Assembly: GCF_010500215.1 (NCBI RefSeq)
Contig: NZ_JAAGOY010000008.1
Coordinates: 62,001-126,000, forward strand
Source: Aliiroseovarius sp. PrR006
Lineage (GTDB): Bacteria; Pseudomonadota; Alphaproteobacteria; Rhodobacterales; Rhodobacteraceae
Reading direction: 5' to 3'
DNA length: 64,000 bases
Positions 11,280 to 20,009 of the stretch are shown here, piece by piece. The translations under genes and the position numbers were made by a program. Positions within the stretch are counted from its first letter, which is position 1, and every line of letters starts with the position of its first letter. Below the pieces are notes generated by a model, which was not told the origin of the DNA, made no database searches, and worked only from the letters and a program-made list of their open reading frames with translations.

Positions 11280-12809
11280 ATGCGCGGTCCTCACAACATC
11301 TGGCGCCTGATCCGTACCGGCGCGACCTTCCAGCGTACCGGCGCGATGGGCGTCGTACTGGACGCGATGAAGGCACCTCCGGCGATCCGCATTGCGGCCC
11401 ATGTCGTTGGCTGGCCGTTTGCTTGGCTTGGCAAAAAAGGGAACCCCGATCTGCCGCCTGTCACACGCGCCATCACGGCACTAGGTCCGGCCTATATCAA
11501 GTTCGGCCAAATCCTGTCGACGCGCCCCGATGTGGTCGGTCCGGAACTGGCCGACCAGCTGCAGTACCTGCAGGACAAGCTGCCGCCGTTTGATCAGGCC
11601 ATTGCCCGCCGCATGGTCGAGAAAGAGCTTGGGATCGACATCGACACGGTGTTCTCTGAGTTCTCGGAACCCGTCGCGGCGGCCTCGATCGCGCAGGTAC
11701 ATAAGGCGCGGCTGGCCGACACTGGTGCATCTGTTGCCGTCAAAGTTCTGCGCCCCGGCATCGAGCGCGCCTTCCGCACAGATATCGACGCCTTCCACTT
11801 CTCGGCTCGTGTGATCGAGATGCTGTTGCCGTCGACCCGCCGACTGCGCCCCACCGATGTGGTCGAGCATTTCGAGACCACCGTGATGGGAGAGCTGGAC
11901 CTGCGCCTTGAAAGCGCATCGGCCAGCGAGTTTGCCGAGAATACCGCGCAGGACGACGGCTTTGTCGTGCCCGAGGTGAACTGGGGGCTGACCGGCCGCA
12001 CGGTCATGACCCTTGGCTGGGGTGAAGGCATTCCGGCCAATGATCTGGACGCCATCCGTGCGTCCGGTTTGGATATGCACGGGCTGGGCGAACGCGTGTT
12101 GCAACTGTTCCTGTCCCACGCGCTGCGTGATGGGCTGTTTCACGGCGACATGCATCAGGGCAACCTGAAATTTGCCGCCAATGGCGACATCATTGCCGTG
12201 GATTTTGGCATCATGGGGCGGATCGACGAATACACCCGTCGCGTCTATGCTGAGATCCTGTATGGTTTCATCACCCGCAACTATCGCCGCGTCGCCGAGG
12301 TGCATTTCGAAGCTGGGTACGTCCCCGCCGACCGCGATGTCGAGGAATTTGCCCGCGCCCTACGTGCTGTAGGCGAGCCGATTTTCGGCATGAACGCCAC
12401 CCAGATTTCTATGGGCCGCTTGCTGGCCTACCTCTTTGAGGTGACCGAGAAGTTCGGAATGGAAACCCGCACCGAACTTATCCTTTTGCAACGAACCATG
12501 GTCGTGGTCGAAGGCGTGGCCCGGTCGCTGTCACCGGACATCAACATCTGGAAAGTCGCAAAGCCCGTGGTGGAAAGCTATATCTCAAACTCGATCGGGC
12601 CGAAGGCTTTGCTGCAGGATTTGGTGCTTACCGCCCGTGTTCTGGCCCGCTTTGGTCCGCGCTTGCCTGAATTGGCAGAAGCCGCGCTGATCCGCCAATC
12701 CGAACCCCATCCCGAAAACGACCGTGCCCGCCCTTTGCGCGCAATGAGCTATGTGACTTTAGGTGGCGGTTTGGCCTTGGCAGCAGTCTGGGTCTCAACC
12801 CTGCTCTGA
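11280..12809 (+). CDS. ubiB: Ubiquinone biosynthesis accessory kinase-like protein UbiB
   Basis: Atypical protein kinase-like ATPase (ABC1/ADCK family) needed for ubiquinone production, 509 residues. It shows the KxGQ motif (YIKFGQILSTRPD), the catalytic loop 'FHGDMHQGNL', and the metal-binding 'VDFGIMG'. A hydrophobic C-terminal helix anchors it to the membrane. The start is the ATG one base after the ubiE stop; 11 upstream in-frame residues fall inside ubiE. Its 3' end overlaps the convergent phosphotransferase gene by 15 nt. Confidence 0.96.
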   Translation: MRGPHNIWRLIRTGATFQRTGAMGVVLDAMKAPPAIRIAAHVVGWPFAWLGKKGNPDLPPVTRAITALGPAYIKFGQILSTRPDVVGPELADQLQYLQDKLPPFDQAIARRMVEKELGIDIDTVFSEFSEPVAAASIAQVHKARLADTGASVAVKVLRPGIERAFRTDIDAFHFSARVIEMLLPSTRRLRPTDVVEHFETTVMGELDLRLESASASEFAENTAQDDGFVVPEVNWGLTGRTVMTLGWGEGIPANDLDAIRASGLDMHGLGERVLQLFLSHALRDGLFHGDMHQGNLKFAANGDIIAVDFGIMGRIDEYTRRVYAEILYGFITRNYRRVAEVHFEAGYVPADRDVEEFARALRAVGEPIFGMNATQISMGRLLAYLFEVTEKFGMETRTELILLQRTMVVVEGVARSLSPDINIWKVAKPVVESYISNSIGPKALLQDLVLTARVLARFGPRLPELAEAALIRQSEPHPENDRARPLRAMSYVTLGGGLALAAVWVSTLL

Positions 12810-13706
12810 CGCGCGGCGTTCCAGTTCAGCAACATCGCGATAAGCCGCGTCTCCGTGCGCGGCTTTCCAATGGCAATAACACGCCATGCGCCAGTGAAAG
12901 AGGGGTGCGAGCGCTGTGTAGCGCGCGACGCCCACGGCATCTCCACCGGCGGCCAGATAGGCTGACAAAAAGGCCGCCTGATCTTCGGGTGACAAAGGCT
13001 GGTTGCCGTAAAGTATCTGCATTGCCGGGGACAAGAAGATCGCAAGGTCTGCCGCGGGGTCCCCGATGCTGGGGCACTGCCAGTCGATCAGACGCAATCC
13101 ATCCGCCATCACCACGACATTGCCGGGCACAACATCACCATGCAGAAACCGTCTGGTAGGTTGCGGCAGATCGGTTGAGATGGTGGGCGGAGGCGGCAAA
13201 TCCACCCCAATCGCGCGCGCCATCGTCTGCGTTTCGGCAATCAAGGACACGGGCGACGTGATCGTCTCAGGCAGTTCATCGGGCGGGGTGATCTGGTGCA
13301 GGCGAGCCATCAACCGGGCAACCCCCTCGACCGCGCCACTCCATGGCACGCCATCGACATGCCGGTAAAGCACGCTCGCGCCCAGCGCGCTGTCCAGAAA
13401 GCCCACGAAATCGGGCGCAATCCCCTTGCCCGCCAGATACTTCAACACCAACGCCTCGCGTGTTCCGTCATTGGCGAACAGGGGCGTGGCCGCGGCGGCA
13501 TCATACAGCTTGCACACAAGGTCATGCGGCATGTCATCGGAGGTAACTTGCCAAATCGGATTGCTCCGCCCGCCGATCAGACGGGACCAGTTTGCTACTC
13601 CTGACACATGCCCTTCTTCCTGCCAAATCAGGGCAAGCGCCTGTTGCAGAGCATCAAGATCTTGCCGGCGCGGCAGATCGTTCAACATGGTGTCGCGAAG
13701 TGTCAT
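12795..13706 (-). CDS. Aminoglycoside/choline-type phosphotransferase family protein
   Basis: 303-residue protein with a small-molecule kinase fold. It has the Brenner motif 'FLHGDVVPGNVVV' (catalytic Asp) and the metal-binding 'LIDWQCP' followed by 'DPAADLAIFL'. Such proteins phosphorylate choline, ethanolamine, sugars or antibiotics; nothing here fixes the substrate. It overlaps the 3' end of ubiB by 15 nt in convergent orientation and is 36 nt upstream of flgD on the same strand. Confidence 0.85.
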   Translation of the reverse strand: MTLRDTMLNDLPRRQDLDALQQALALIWQEEGHVSGVANWSRLIGGRSNPIWQVTSDDMPHDLVCKLYDAAAATPLFANDGTREALVLKYLAGKGIAPDFVGFLDSALGASVLYRHVDGVPWSGAVEGVARLMARLHQITPPDELPETITSPVSLIAETQTMARAIGVDLPPPPTISTDLPQPTRRFLHGDVVPGNVVVMADGLRLIDWQCPSIGDPAADLAIFLSPAMQILYGNQPLSPEDQAAFLSAYLAAGGDAVGVARYTALAPLFHWRMACYCHWKAAHGDAAYRDVAELERRASEQG

Positions 13707-13742
13707 ACAGGCTGTATAGCCAACACGCTGCGCGACGAAAAC

Positions 13743-14423
13743 TTATTCAGCGGCTTCGCGCAGGGCGGAAACGGCATCTGCGGTCACCCGCTCGCCACTT
13801 TCCAGCACAAGCCACAGCTGCCCACCGTTGTTTTGCGTCTCTACAATGCGGCCATAGCTTTCCATTGGGTCGGTCGACAGATGCCGCCCGTTGCTTCGGC
13901 TGGTCAGTTCGAAGGAATAGACGCCGTGGGGCAAAGCATTCCTGTATTGATCCAGCCCATCCCATTCGACCGGGTCGGTCGAAACCGGCAGCGGTTCGCT
14001 GTCAACGATAATGCCTTCAGCATTCTTCACCACCAGAATGACCTCATCCGCAGCTGCAGCGGGATTCGGAGACAGGGTGATCGGGTCGCCATCAAACAGA
14101 ACCGGGGCCGACACGCGCGCCTCTTTCCCGACCCAGTCCGCGATGTCAGACATGCCCATCAACCCAAGCTGCGTTCCCATGGCCTTCAACAGATCATTGG
14201 TGCGCACCTGCTGTTCAACGCCCGAAAACGTTGCCAACTGCACCGCATAGTCCGTCGATTCGATCGGGTTCAGCGGATCCTGGTTTTCCATCTGGGCGGT
14301 TAGCATCACCAGAAAGGTCTCGAAATCGGACGACACCATCGGTCCATCCGTGGCCGATGCCTGCGCATAATCGGCCGGGGCCGCAGTCAACGCAGAGGGC
14401 ATGGCTGTGGGGGTAACGTTCAT
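13743..14423 (-). CDS. flgD: Flagellar hook assembly scaffold FlgD
   Basis: Hook-capping protein needed for polymerising FlgE, 226 residues. The diagnostic N-terminal segment is 'FETFLVMLTAQMENQDPLNP' followed by 'ESTDYAVQLATFSGVEQQ'; the rest is the beta-rich capping domain with a 'PHGVYSFELTS' strand. It lies 10 nt downstream of fliK, the hook-length ruler, on the same strand. Confidence 0.95.
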   Translation of the reverse strand: MNVTPTAMPSALTAAPADYAQASATDGPMVSSDFETFLVMLTAQMENQDPLNPIESTDYAVQLATFSGVEQQVRTNDLLKAMGTQLGLMGMSDIADWVGKEARVSAPVLFDGDPITLSPNPAAAADEVILVVKNAEGIIVDSEPLPVSTDPVEWDGLDQYRNALPHGVYSFELTSRSNGRHLSTDPMESYGRIVETQNNGGQLWLVLESGERVTADAVSALREAAE

Positions 14424-14433
14424 GCTGCGCTCC

Positions 14434-16077
14434 TTACACTCGAATATCTACACCCGCGCGGCCGGCGATGTTCAGCGCGTGCCGTCCGGCATCCTCCGAC
14501 GGGCTTTCCTGGTCGGACTGCGGGATTTGGGAGGCGGGGGCTGAACCGTCATCGGAATGCGTCCCGTTGCCCCCTTCTGATGGTTGTTGCTGAAACGTGA
14601 AGCTCACGTCCGACATGCCAAGTTCGCGCATGTCTTGCGCCAACTGGTCGATATGCCGCCGCATCAAATCCAGCGTGTCGGGTCGTTCAAAACTGAGAAC
14701 GACATGCATGGCCGACCCCTCGGACTGAAAGGACATGCGCAACCGCCCAAGCTCCTCGGGGCTTAGAGTCAGCTCAACCGGGCGATCCGGCTGCTGCCGG
14801 ACGATCTCGGCAATTTGCGCCATGACCATGCGCGGAACTTCCGTCCCACGCGTATGTGCAGCTGATTTCAGATCACCTGCCGACGACGACACATGCTCGA
14901 CCACACGAAGTCCCATGTCGTCGGGGACCGGACCGTCAGCCTCTTGCTCGACCAAGTAGGTCAAGGGCGCGACTGCCCAAGACAGCGGGGCCTGCTTCGC
15001 CGTTTCCAGAGCAGGCATGATCTTTGCACTCAGTTCCGATGCAGATCTGGGAGCGGACGCATCAGGCGCAAGCTCCTCGGCATGCAATTCCGGGCTAGTT
15101 TTCTGCTGAACCTGTCCAACGACAGACGTGGGCGCAGAAGTCCCCGCGTTCTGCGGTTCACTTGGCCGCGAAGGCACAGCGGTCTTGCCTTGGGAAAGTC
15201 CCCCGAATTCCTCTGGGCGTTCAGAAACCTGTCCGGACTCGATGGCAGCTGGCCCGCTGTTCGTGACCTGCGCAGCCGATGCGGCGCCCCCCGCGTTCTG
15301 TGCAAGTTCATGTTGGAGATTGGAAGTCGCTAGAGCATTGCTTCGCGAAGGCAACGCTTCATGAGCCATACGCGCTTCCATCTGGGGTGTGAAACGAAGC
15401 GGCTCAGCAGATAGCGGCGGCACCTTGACCGGGTCATAAGGCACTGGGAAAGTCTTGCCCCCCTGATCAACTGGCACCAAACGCTCGTTATCCGGTTCGT
15501 CCTGCGCCGTATCAGAGATCGCATTAGGTGCCTCTGTCTCGGCGTTATCCCAAGGCCGCACCTCAGCTGCATCGGGCATTTCGATGGAAGGCATGCGCGG
15601 CGTAAATATTGCGCCCTCCCTCCCCTCCAACCGCGCGGGATCAGGTTCAGATCTCGTCCGCGCCGTATCAGGTAAGGCGGAGTTCAGGGGCCGCACAGGT
15701 TCATCTAGCTTGATACCTTCCTGCGCCGAGGGCACGGTCATTCGCTGCGCCGGGATTGCAGCCTCTGGCAACGTCTTCCGCAACTCTTTCGCATGATTAG
15801 GCGTGCTTTGGGACAGCTCCGCCAATTCCAATAAAGGCATCAGCTCGGGATCTGTCTGCCCCTTGGCCACCTGCACCTCTTCCCCCGGCTCTGCCGTTGG
15901 TTTGACCACCAGTTCGATAGGCAGTTCCACCATCCCAGATGGATGCTTCTGACCCAGAAAAACCATATCGAAGGGCGTCGGTAGCAGCCCCATCGACTCA
16001 CCTACATCCGCAGCCGGGATTTGAAAATCCCGTTCTGTTTGCCCCGCATGCGCGAATTGAAGTTGTGCAATATGCAT
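14434..16077 (-). CDS. fliK: Flagellar hook-length control protein FliK
   Basis: 547-residue protein with a long low-complexity, Pro/Ala/Glu-rich N-terminal region (about residues 1-400, the ruler part) and the conserved C-terminal domain that contacts FlhB: 'PVELTLSPEELGRLRMSF' and a downstream 'LAQDMRELGMSDVSFTFQQQ'. It measures hook length and switches export from hook to filament subunits. The start ATG has only a weak ribosome site. It is divergent from the rod-binding protein gene across 118 nt. Confidence 0.92.
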   Translation of the reverse strand: MHIAQLQFAHAGQTERDFQIPAADVGESMGLLPTPFDMVFLGQKHPSGMVELPIELVVKPTAEPGEEVQVAKGQTDPELMPLLELAELSQSTPNHAKELRKTLPEAAIPAQRMTVPSAQEGIKLDEPVRPLNSALPDTARTRSEPDPARLEGREGAIFTPRMPSIEMPDAAEVRPWDNAETEAPNAISDTAQDEPDNERLVPVDQGGKTFPVPYDPVKVPPLSAEPLRFTPQMEARMAHEALPSRSNALATSNLQHELAQNAGGAASAAQVTNSGPAAIESGQVSERPEEFGGLSQGKTAVPSRPSEPQNAGTSAPTSVVGQVQQKTSPELHAEELAPDASAPRSASELSAKIMPALETAKQAPLSWAVAPLTYLVEQEADGPVPDDMGLRVVEHVSSSAGDLKSAAHTRGTEVPRMVMAQIAEIVRQQPDRPVELTLSPEELGRLRMSFQSEGSAMHVVLSFERPDTLDLMRRHIDQLAQDMRELGMSDVSFTFQQQPSEGGNGTHSDDGSAPASQIPQSDQESPSEDAGRHALNIAGRAGVDIRV

Positions 16078-16195
16078 ATGTTCCGTCCGGGTTTTCTGCC
16101 TCGGTTCAACGCAGATTTACAGATGGGAATTACCAAATCTTTACCGCTAGCAGCGAGACTTGGAAAAACTGTGATCAATTTGAAAGGTCGACATT

Positions 16196-16492
16196 ATGGA
16201 TTCCATTTCAGGTGTATCGCACCCGGTCGCGACACATAAACCCATCGCAGCAGACCAGGACAAAGCGCTTTGGGATGCCGCCAAGGAACTTGAGGCAAGC
16301 TTTCTTTCCGAAATGCTGAAATCAGCGGGGATCGGCAAAACGCCCGACAGTTTTGGCGGCGGGATTGGCGAGGATCAATTCGCCTCGTTCCTGCGTCAGG
16401 AACAGGCCCGCAGCATGGTTGATAGCGGGGGAATCGGCCTCGCCCAGTCGCTCTTTGAAGCATTGAAGGAGCGCTCTGATGCACAAGGTTAA
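16196..16492 (+). CDS. Rod-binding protein (FlgJ N-terminal-like / CheL)
   Basis: 98-residue protein matching the rod-binding domain of FlgJ without its muramidase domain: 'KELEASFLSEMLKSAGIG' and 'EDQFASFLRQEQARSMVDSG'. In alphaproteobacteria the stand-alone form is often annotated CheL or FlgJ. Its expected role is to bind rod proteins in the periplasm and help assembly. It overlaps the next gene by 14 nt. Confidence 0.85.
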   Translation: MDSISGVSHPVATHKPIAADQDKALWDAAKELEASFLSEMLKSAGIGKTPDSFGGGIGEDQFASFLRQEQARSMVDSGGIGLAQSLFEALKERSDAQG

Positions 16493-16814
16493 CGCACTTC
16501 TCACCCTGCTCGAGGATGAACGTCAGATGATTCTTAAAGGTGATCTTCGCGATCTGCCAAGTCTAACCGAGGCAAAGGCCGAGGCATTGTCCCAGCTCGG
16601 GCAGTCGGCGGTTACCCAACCGCAGTTGGCGCGCCTGCAAGCACTGGCTGCGCGCAATCAAAGCCTGCTCAGCGCGGCTGCAAATGGCATTCGCTCGGCG
16701 CGGCAACGACTCGACGCCATTCGCAATCGGGATCAGGGAGTCAAAACCTACACCCGGACGGGTGCCGCGCAGGTTTTATCGCGCGAGGCCTCGAACTTCG
16801 AGAAGCGCGCGTGA
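16479..16814 (+). CDS. FlgN-like flagellar export chaperone
   Basis: 111 residues, almost all helical, with Gln/Leu/Ala-rich heptads consistent with a FlgN-type coiled coil (LLTLLEDERQMILKGDL at the start). FlgN chaperones the hook-filament junction proteins FlgK and FlgL. The similarity is in helical pattern and genomic position rather than sharp motifs, so the call rests partly on context. Confidence 0.65.
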   Translation: MHKVNALLTLLEDERQMILKGDLRDLPSLTEAKAEALSQLGQSAVTQPQLARLQALAARNQSLLSAAANGIRSARQRLDAIRNRDQGVKTYTRTGAAQVLSREASNFEKRA

Positions 16815-16955
16815 TCCGCTCAGATTATTTCAACTTGTATGAAAACTAGCCTGCGAGATTCAGTATTCGTTCAGAATTTCCACTGCAGTTTCGCTTTGCA
16901 TCCAAACGGATGGCGCAGCCGATCAAGTTGGCTTGCAGATGTCAGAAGGCAAAGA

Positions 16956-16999
16956 CGCCCCGCGTGAAACCGGGGCGAGGGAAACAGGCGCAAAGCGCC
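16956..16999 (+). promoter_or_regulatory. Two hairpins in the flagellin mRNA leader
   Basis: Just upstream of the flagellin start are two strong stems: CGCCCCG/CGGGGCG (16956-16962 with 16971-16977) and GGCGC/GCGCC (16987-16991 with 16995-16999). The second ends 21 nt before the ATG, close to the GAAGGGA ribosome site. In Caulobacter, FlbT acts on the flagellin 5' leader to control mRNA stability; flbT is encoded nearby here, so these stems are candidate FlbT targets. Confidence 0.55.
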
Positions 17000-17020
17000 G
17001 TAGATTGAAGGGAATACAAA

Positions 17021-18358
17021 ATGTCCAGCATTCTGACCAACAACAGCGCGATGGTCGCGCTTCAAACGCTGAAATCAATCAACTCGAACCTTGCCAGCAC
17101 ACAGGCTGAGATCTCGACCGGTAAATCGATCAGCACGGCCAAAGATAACGCCGCTGTTTGGGCCATTTCGAAAGTAATGGAATCCGACGTGAAGGGCTTC
17201 AAAGGCATTTCGGAAAGCCTTTCTCTGGGGGAATCGACCGTCGCGGTTGCACAGAAAGCCTCGGAAACGGTGACCGATCTTCTGACGCAGATGAAAGGCA
17301 AGATCGTTGCCGCCCAGGAAGAGAACGTGGATCGCACGAAACTGCAGACCGACATTGCCGCACTGCGGGATCAGATCGGCTCGGTTGTGAACGCAGCTCA
17401 GTTCAACGGTCTGAACCTGATCGACGGCTCAAGCACCGATACGATGGACGTTCTGGCCTCGCTGGATCGTGATTCGTCTGGTAACGTGACGGCCCGTCAC
17501 ATCGAGGTTGACCGCCAGAACCTGTCGGTAACCACGCCGGTGACCTCGGCCGCGTTCGGGACAACCGACCCGACAGACCAAGCCGCAGCCAACGCGCTGA
17601 TCCAAGCGGGTGCAAACAACACCCAAATTAACGATGCGGCTTTTGACCCGGCGTTGCCAACCGCAACAATTGCTGATGGCGGTAGCCTGACCTTTACCAT
17701 CGGTTCGGTCAGCGAAGGCGACAGCTATCAGGTCATCCTAGATGACGTGAATGTCAACGTGGCTGGTGGCGGAACATCACTGGGTCAGCGTACCTTCGAA
17801 TATGTCGCCGGGGCCAATGACGGTACGGCTGACGTCGCACAACAACTGGTCTCGCAGATCAATTCGTTCTTCGCGGCGGCAACCGGATCGGCTGAAGGCT
17901 ACTCGATTACTCAGGGAACCGGCAGCAACACCAACCAGTTCACCATCACCAATGCAGTTGGTGGTGCCACCGGCGACATCAACGTGGGTGTGCGCGCACA
18001 GACCGGCGGCACCCCGGGCACTACGACGGCTTCGGGTGGTCTGGGCAGCCTGCAAACCATCGACGTCACCACAGACTCAGGTGCAACTGGCGCGCTGACC
18101 GCAATCGAGGGGTTGATCGACAAGTCGATCGATGCCGCCGCAGCCTTTGGCTCGGCTCAAGGCCGGATCGAGACACAGACGAACTTTATCTCGTCTCTGT
18201 CCGACTCGCTGACCTCGGGGATCGGTGCACTTGTGGACGCGGATATGGAAGCTGCCTCGGCACGACTGCAGGCACTACAGGTTCAGCAGCAGTTGGGCAC
18301 GCAGGCGCTGTCGATTGCCAACCAAGCACCGCAGAACATCCTGTCGCTGTTCCGCTAA
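17021..18358 (+). CDS. fliC: Flagellin
   Basis: Filament subunit, 445 residues. The conserved N-terminal D0/D1 part contains 'LQTLKSINSNLASTQAEIST' and 'AAQFNGLNLIDG'; the C-terminal part ends 'SIANQAPQNILSLFR'. The middle (about residues 140-350) is Gly/Thr/Ala-rich and variable, the exposed filament surface. It is preceded by a structured leader and followed by flaF and flbT, which control flagellin synthesis. Confidence 0.96.
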   Translation: MSSILTNNSAMVALQTLKSINSNLASTQAEISTGKSISTAKDNAAVWAISKVMESDVKGFKGISESLSLGESTVAVAQKASETVTDLLTQMKGKIVAAQEENVDRTKLQTDIAALRDQIGSVVNAAQFNGLNLIDGSSTDTMDVLASLDRDSSGNVTARHIEVDRQNLSVTTPVTSAAFGTTDPTDQAAANALIQAGANNTQINDAAFDPALPTATIADGGSLTFTIGSVSEGDSYQVILDDVNVNVAGGGTSLGQRTFEYVAGANDGTADVAQQLVSQINSFFAAATGSAEGYSITQGTGSNTNQFTITNAVGGATGDINVGVRAQTGGTPGTTTASGGLGSLQTIDVTTDSGATGALTAIEGLIDKSIDAAAAFGSAQGRIETQTNFISSLSDSLTSGIGALVDADMEAASARLQALQVQQQLGTQALSIANQAPQNILSLFR

Positions 18359-18369
18359 AGGGCGTGACC

Positions 18370-18404
18370 GTGGGGCGCCAAAATGGCGTCCCACACCCCC
18401 TTTT
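18370..18404 (+). terminator. Stem-loop after flagellin gene
   Basis: A 10-bp stem with one G-U pair (18370-18379 with 18385-18394, AAAAT loop) followed, after a short C-rich stretch, by TTTT. It lies between the flagellin stop and flaF and may end most flagellin transcripts or protect their 3' end while letting some read into flaF-flbT. Confidence 0.6.
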
Positions 18405-18437
18405 ACATGACCACTATTGTTTCCGGAAGGACATCCT

Positions 18438-18815
18438 GTGACCGCTATGAACATGACCAAAACGGCTTATGCGGCAACTCAACACACCGTTCGTACACCG
18501 CGCGGCATCGAATACGAGGCGTTTGCCCGTATCACACACCGCCTGAAATCCTCGGCAGATAAAGGCCGCAGCGAATTCGGGCAACTGGCGCAAGCCATTC
18601 ACGAAAATCGACAGCTCTGGACTTTGCTGGCCGCCGACGTGGTCGCCGACGACAACGGCCTGCCCGCCGATCTGCGCGCCCGCATTTTCTATCTCTATGA
18701 ATTCACCAACCAGCATTCGCGCAAAGTCTTGAAAGACCCTGATGAGGTCGGCGCGCTTGTCGAAATCAACACGGCAATCATGCGCGGTCTGCGTCAGACA
18801 GGAGTGGCAGCATGA
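18438..18815 (+). CDS. flaF: Flagellar biosynthesis regulator FlaF
   Basis: About 125 residues matching FlaF, which promotes flagellin production or secretion in alphaproteobacteria. It has the 'VRTPRGIEYEAFARITHRL' and 'IFYLYEFTNQHSRKVL' segments. The start is a GTG 7 nt after a GGAAGG site; an internal ATG three codons later is the alternative. A longer TTG start upstream lacks a ribosome site. It overlaps flbT by 4 nt. Confidence 0.88.
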   Translation: MTAMNMTKTAYAATQHTVRTPRGIEYEAFARITHRLKSSADKGRSEFGQLAQAIHENRQLWTLLAADVVADDNGLPADLRARIFYLYEFTNQHSRKVLKDPDEVGALVEINTAIMRGLRQTGVAA

Positions 18816-19216
18816 GCGGATTGGTCCTGAAACTCAGCCCGAAAGAACGTGTCTTGATCAACGGCGCCGTCATCGAAAATGGCGACCGGAGGTCGCGACT
18901 TTCCGTCGTCACACCGAACGCCAATATCCTGCGCCTGAAAGACGCCATCCACCCAGAGGAAGTGAACACGCCAGTTCGACGCATCTGCTATATTGCACAA
19001 TTGGTCCTGTCCGGTGACGCGAAACAGGAAGACGGGCAGCTTCAACTGCTGCGCGGAATTGAGCAACTCAGCCAGGTACTCACTGACCCGGATAGCCGGA
19101 AGTTTCTGGATGCGGCCTCTGGCGCGGTCCTGGACAACCAGTACTATCAGGCGCTCAAGCAACTCCGGGCTTTGTTGCCGCGTGAAGAACGCCTTCTGTC
19201 GGCACGTTTCGCATGA
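18812..19216 (+). CDS. flbT: Flagellum biosynthesis repressor FlbT
   Basis: 134-residue protein with the FlbT pattern: 'LKLSPKERVLINGAVIENGD' at the N-terminus and 'RRICYIAQLVLSG' in the middle. In Caulobacter it represses flagellin translation post-transcriptionally, in balance with FlaF. Overlaps flaF upstream and the DUF1217-type gene downstream, each by 4 nt. Confidence 0.93.
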   Translation: MSGLVLKLSPKERVLINGAVIENGDRRSRLSVVTPNANILRLKDAIHPEEVNTPVRRICYIAQLVLSGDAKQEDGQLQLLRGIEQLSQVLTDPDSRKFLDAASGAVLDNQYYQALKQLRALLPREERLLSARFA

Positions 19217-20007
19217 GTTTTCAACCGGTCATACCGTTCAGCGGCGCGGCCGGTTGGGCCTTTTTGCAGCGTACTAAAGATGTGCAGCAATCAGCGTTCG
19301 AGAGCGGGGCGGTGCTTCATCGCGACGTGCAGTATTTCAAAGACAACATCGGTGACATCACAACGGCCGAACAATTGGTAGGTGATCGTCGACTGCTTAC
19401 CGTCGCGCTTGGGGCCTATGGGCTGAGCGACGATATCAACAATACCTACTTTATCCGTAAGGTTTTAGAAGATGGCACGCTGAGCTCCGATGCGTTGGCC
19501 AACAAACTTTCGGACACACGCTATTTCGAGTTGGCCAAGGACTTTGGGTTTGGGGACTACAACATTCCCCGCACTCAGATCTCGGATTTCGGCACGAAGA
19601 CCGTCGCGGCATATAAAGAACGGCAATTCGAAGTTGCTGTTGGCAATCAGGATCATGATATGCGCCTTGCGATGAGCCTTGAGCGCGATCTTGGAAACAT
19701 TATTGGGAAATCCACCTCCGATGCAGGCAAATGGTACTCGGTCATGGGGAACCCGCCTTTGCGTCAGGTGTTTGAAACCGCGTTAGGGCTTCCGTCGTCC
19801 TTCGGAACCATCGACATCGACAAGCAGCTGGAGGTCTTTCAGGAAAAATCCGAACGCTACTTCGGATCACCTGCGGTTGATCAGTTTTCGGATCCTGACC
19901 GGCTGGAAGAACTTACCCGCCTGTTTCTCGCGCGTTCTCAGATTGCGCAGGGGACAGCTGCGCTCAGTTCAAACTCCATCGCTTTGACATTGCTGCAAAA
20001 CGTTTGA
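19213..20007 (+). CDS. DUF1217-type flagellar-associated protein
   Basis: 264-residue mostly helical protein of the DUF1217 type often found in rhodobacterial flagellar clusters. Visible features are repeated 'DVQYFKDNI', 'FIRKVLEDGT', 'LANKLSDTRYFELAKDFGFGDY' segments and an Asp/Arg-rich end. Its molecular role is not known to me. It overlaps flbT by 4 nt, so it belongs to the flagellin operon, and ends 2 nt from the convergent fliI stop. Confidence 0.7.
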   Translation: MSFQPVIPFSGAAGWAFLQRTKDVQQSAFESGAVLHRDVQYFKDNIGDITTAEQLVGDRRLLTVALGAYGLSDDINNTYFIRKVLEDGTLSSDALANKLSDTRYFELAKDFGFGDYNIPRTQISDFGTKTVAAYKERQFEVAVGNQDHDMRLAMSLERDLGNIIGKSTSDAGKWYSVMGNPPLRQVFETALGLPSSFGTIDIDKQLEVFQEKSERYFGSPAVDQFSDPDRLEELTRLFLARSQIAQGTAALSSNSIALTLLQNV

Positions 20008-20009
20008 CG

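Noticed and set aside
16815-16950. Sigma-54 type promoter upstream of flagellin
   Set aside because: No convincing GG-N10-GC element with the right sequence was found.
17550-18100. Internal reading frames inside the flagellin gene
   Set aside because: They are shadows of a clearly coding gene, caused by the high-GC codon bias.
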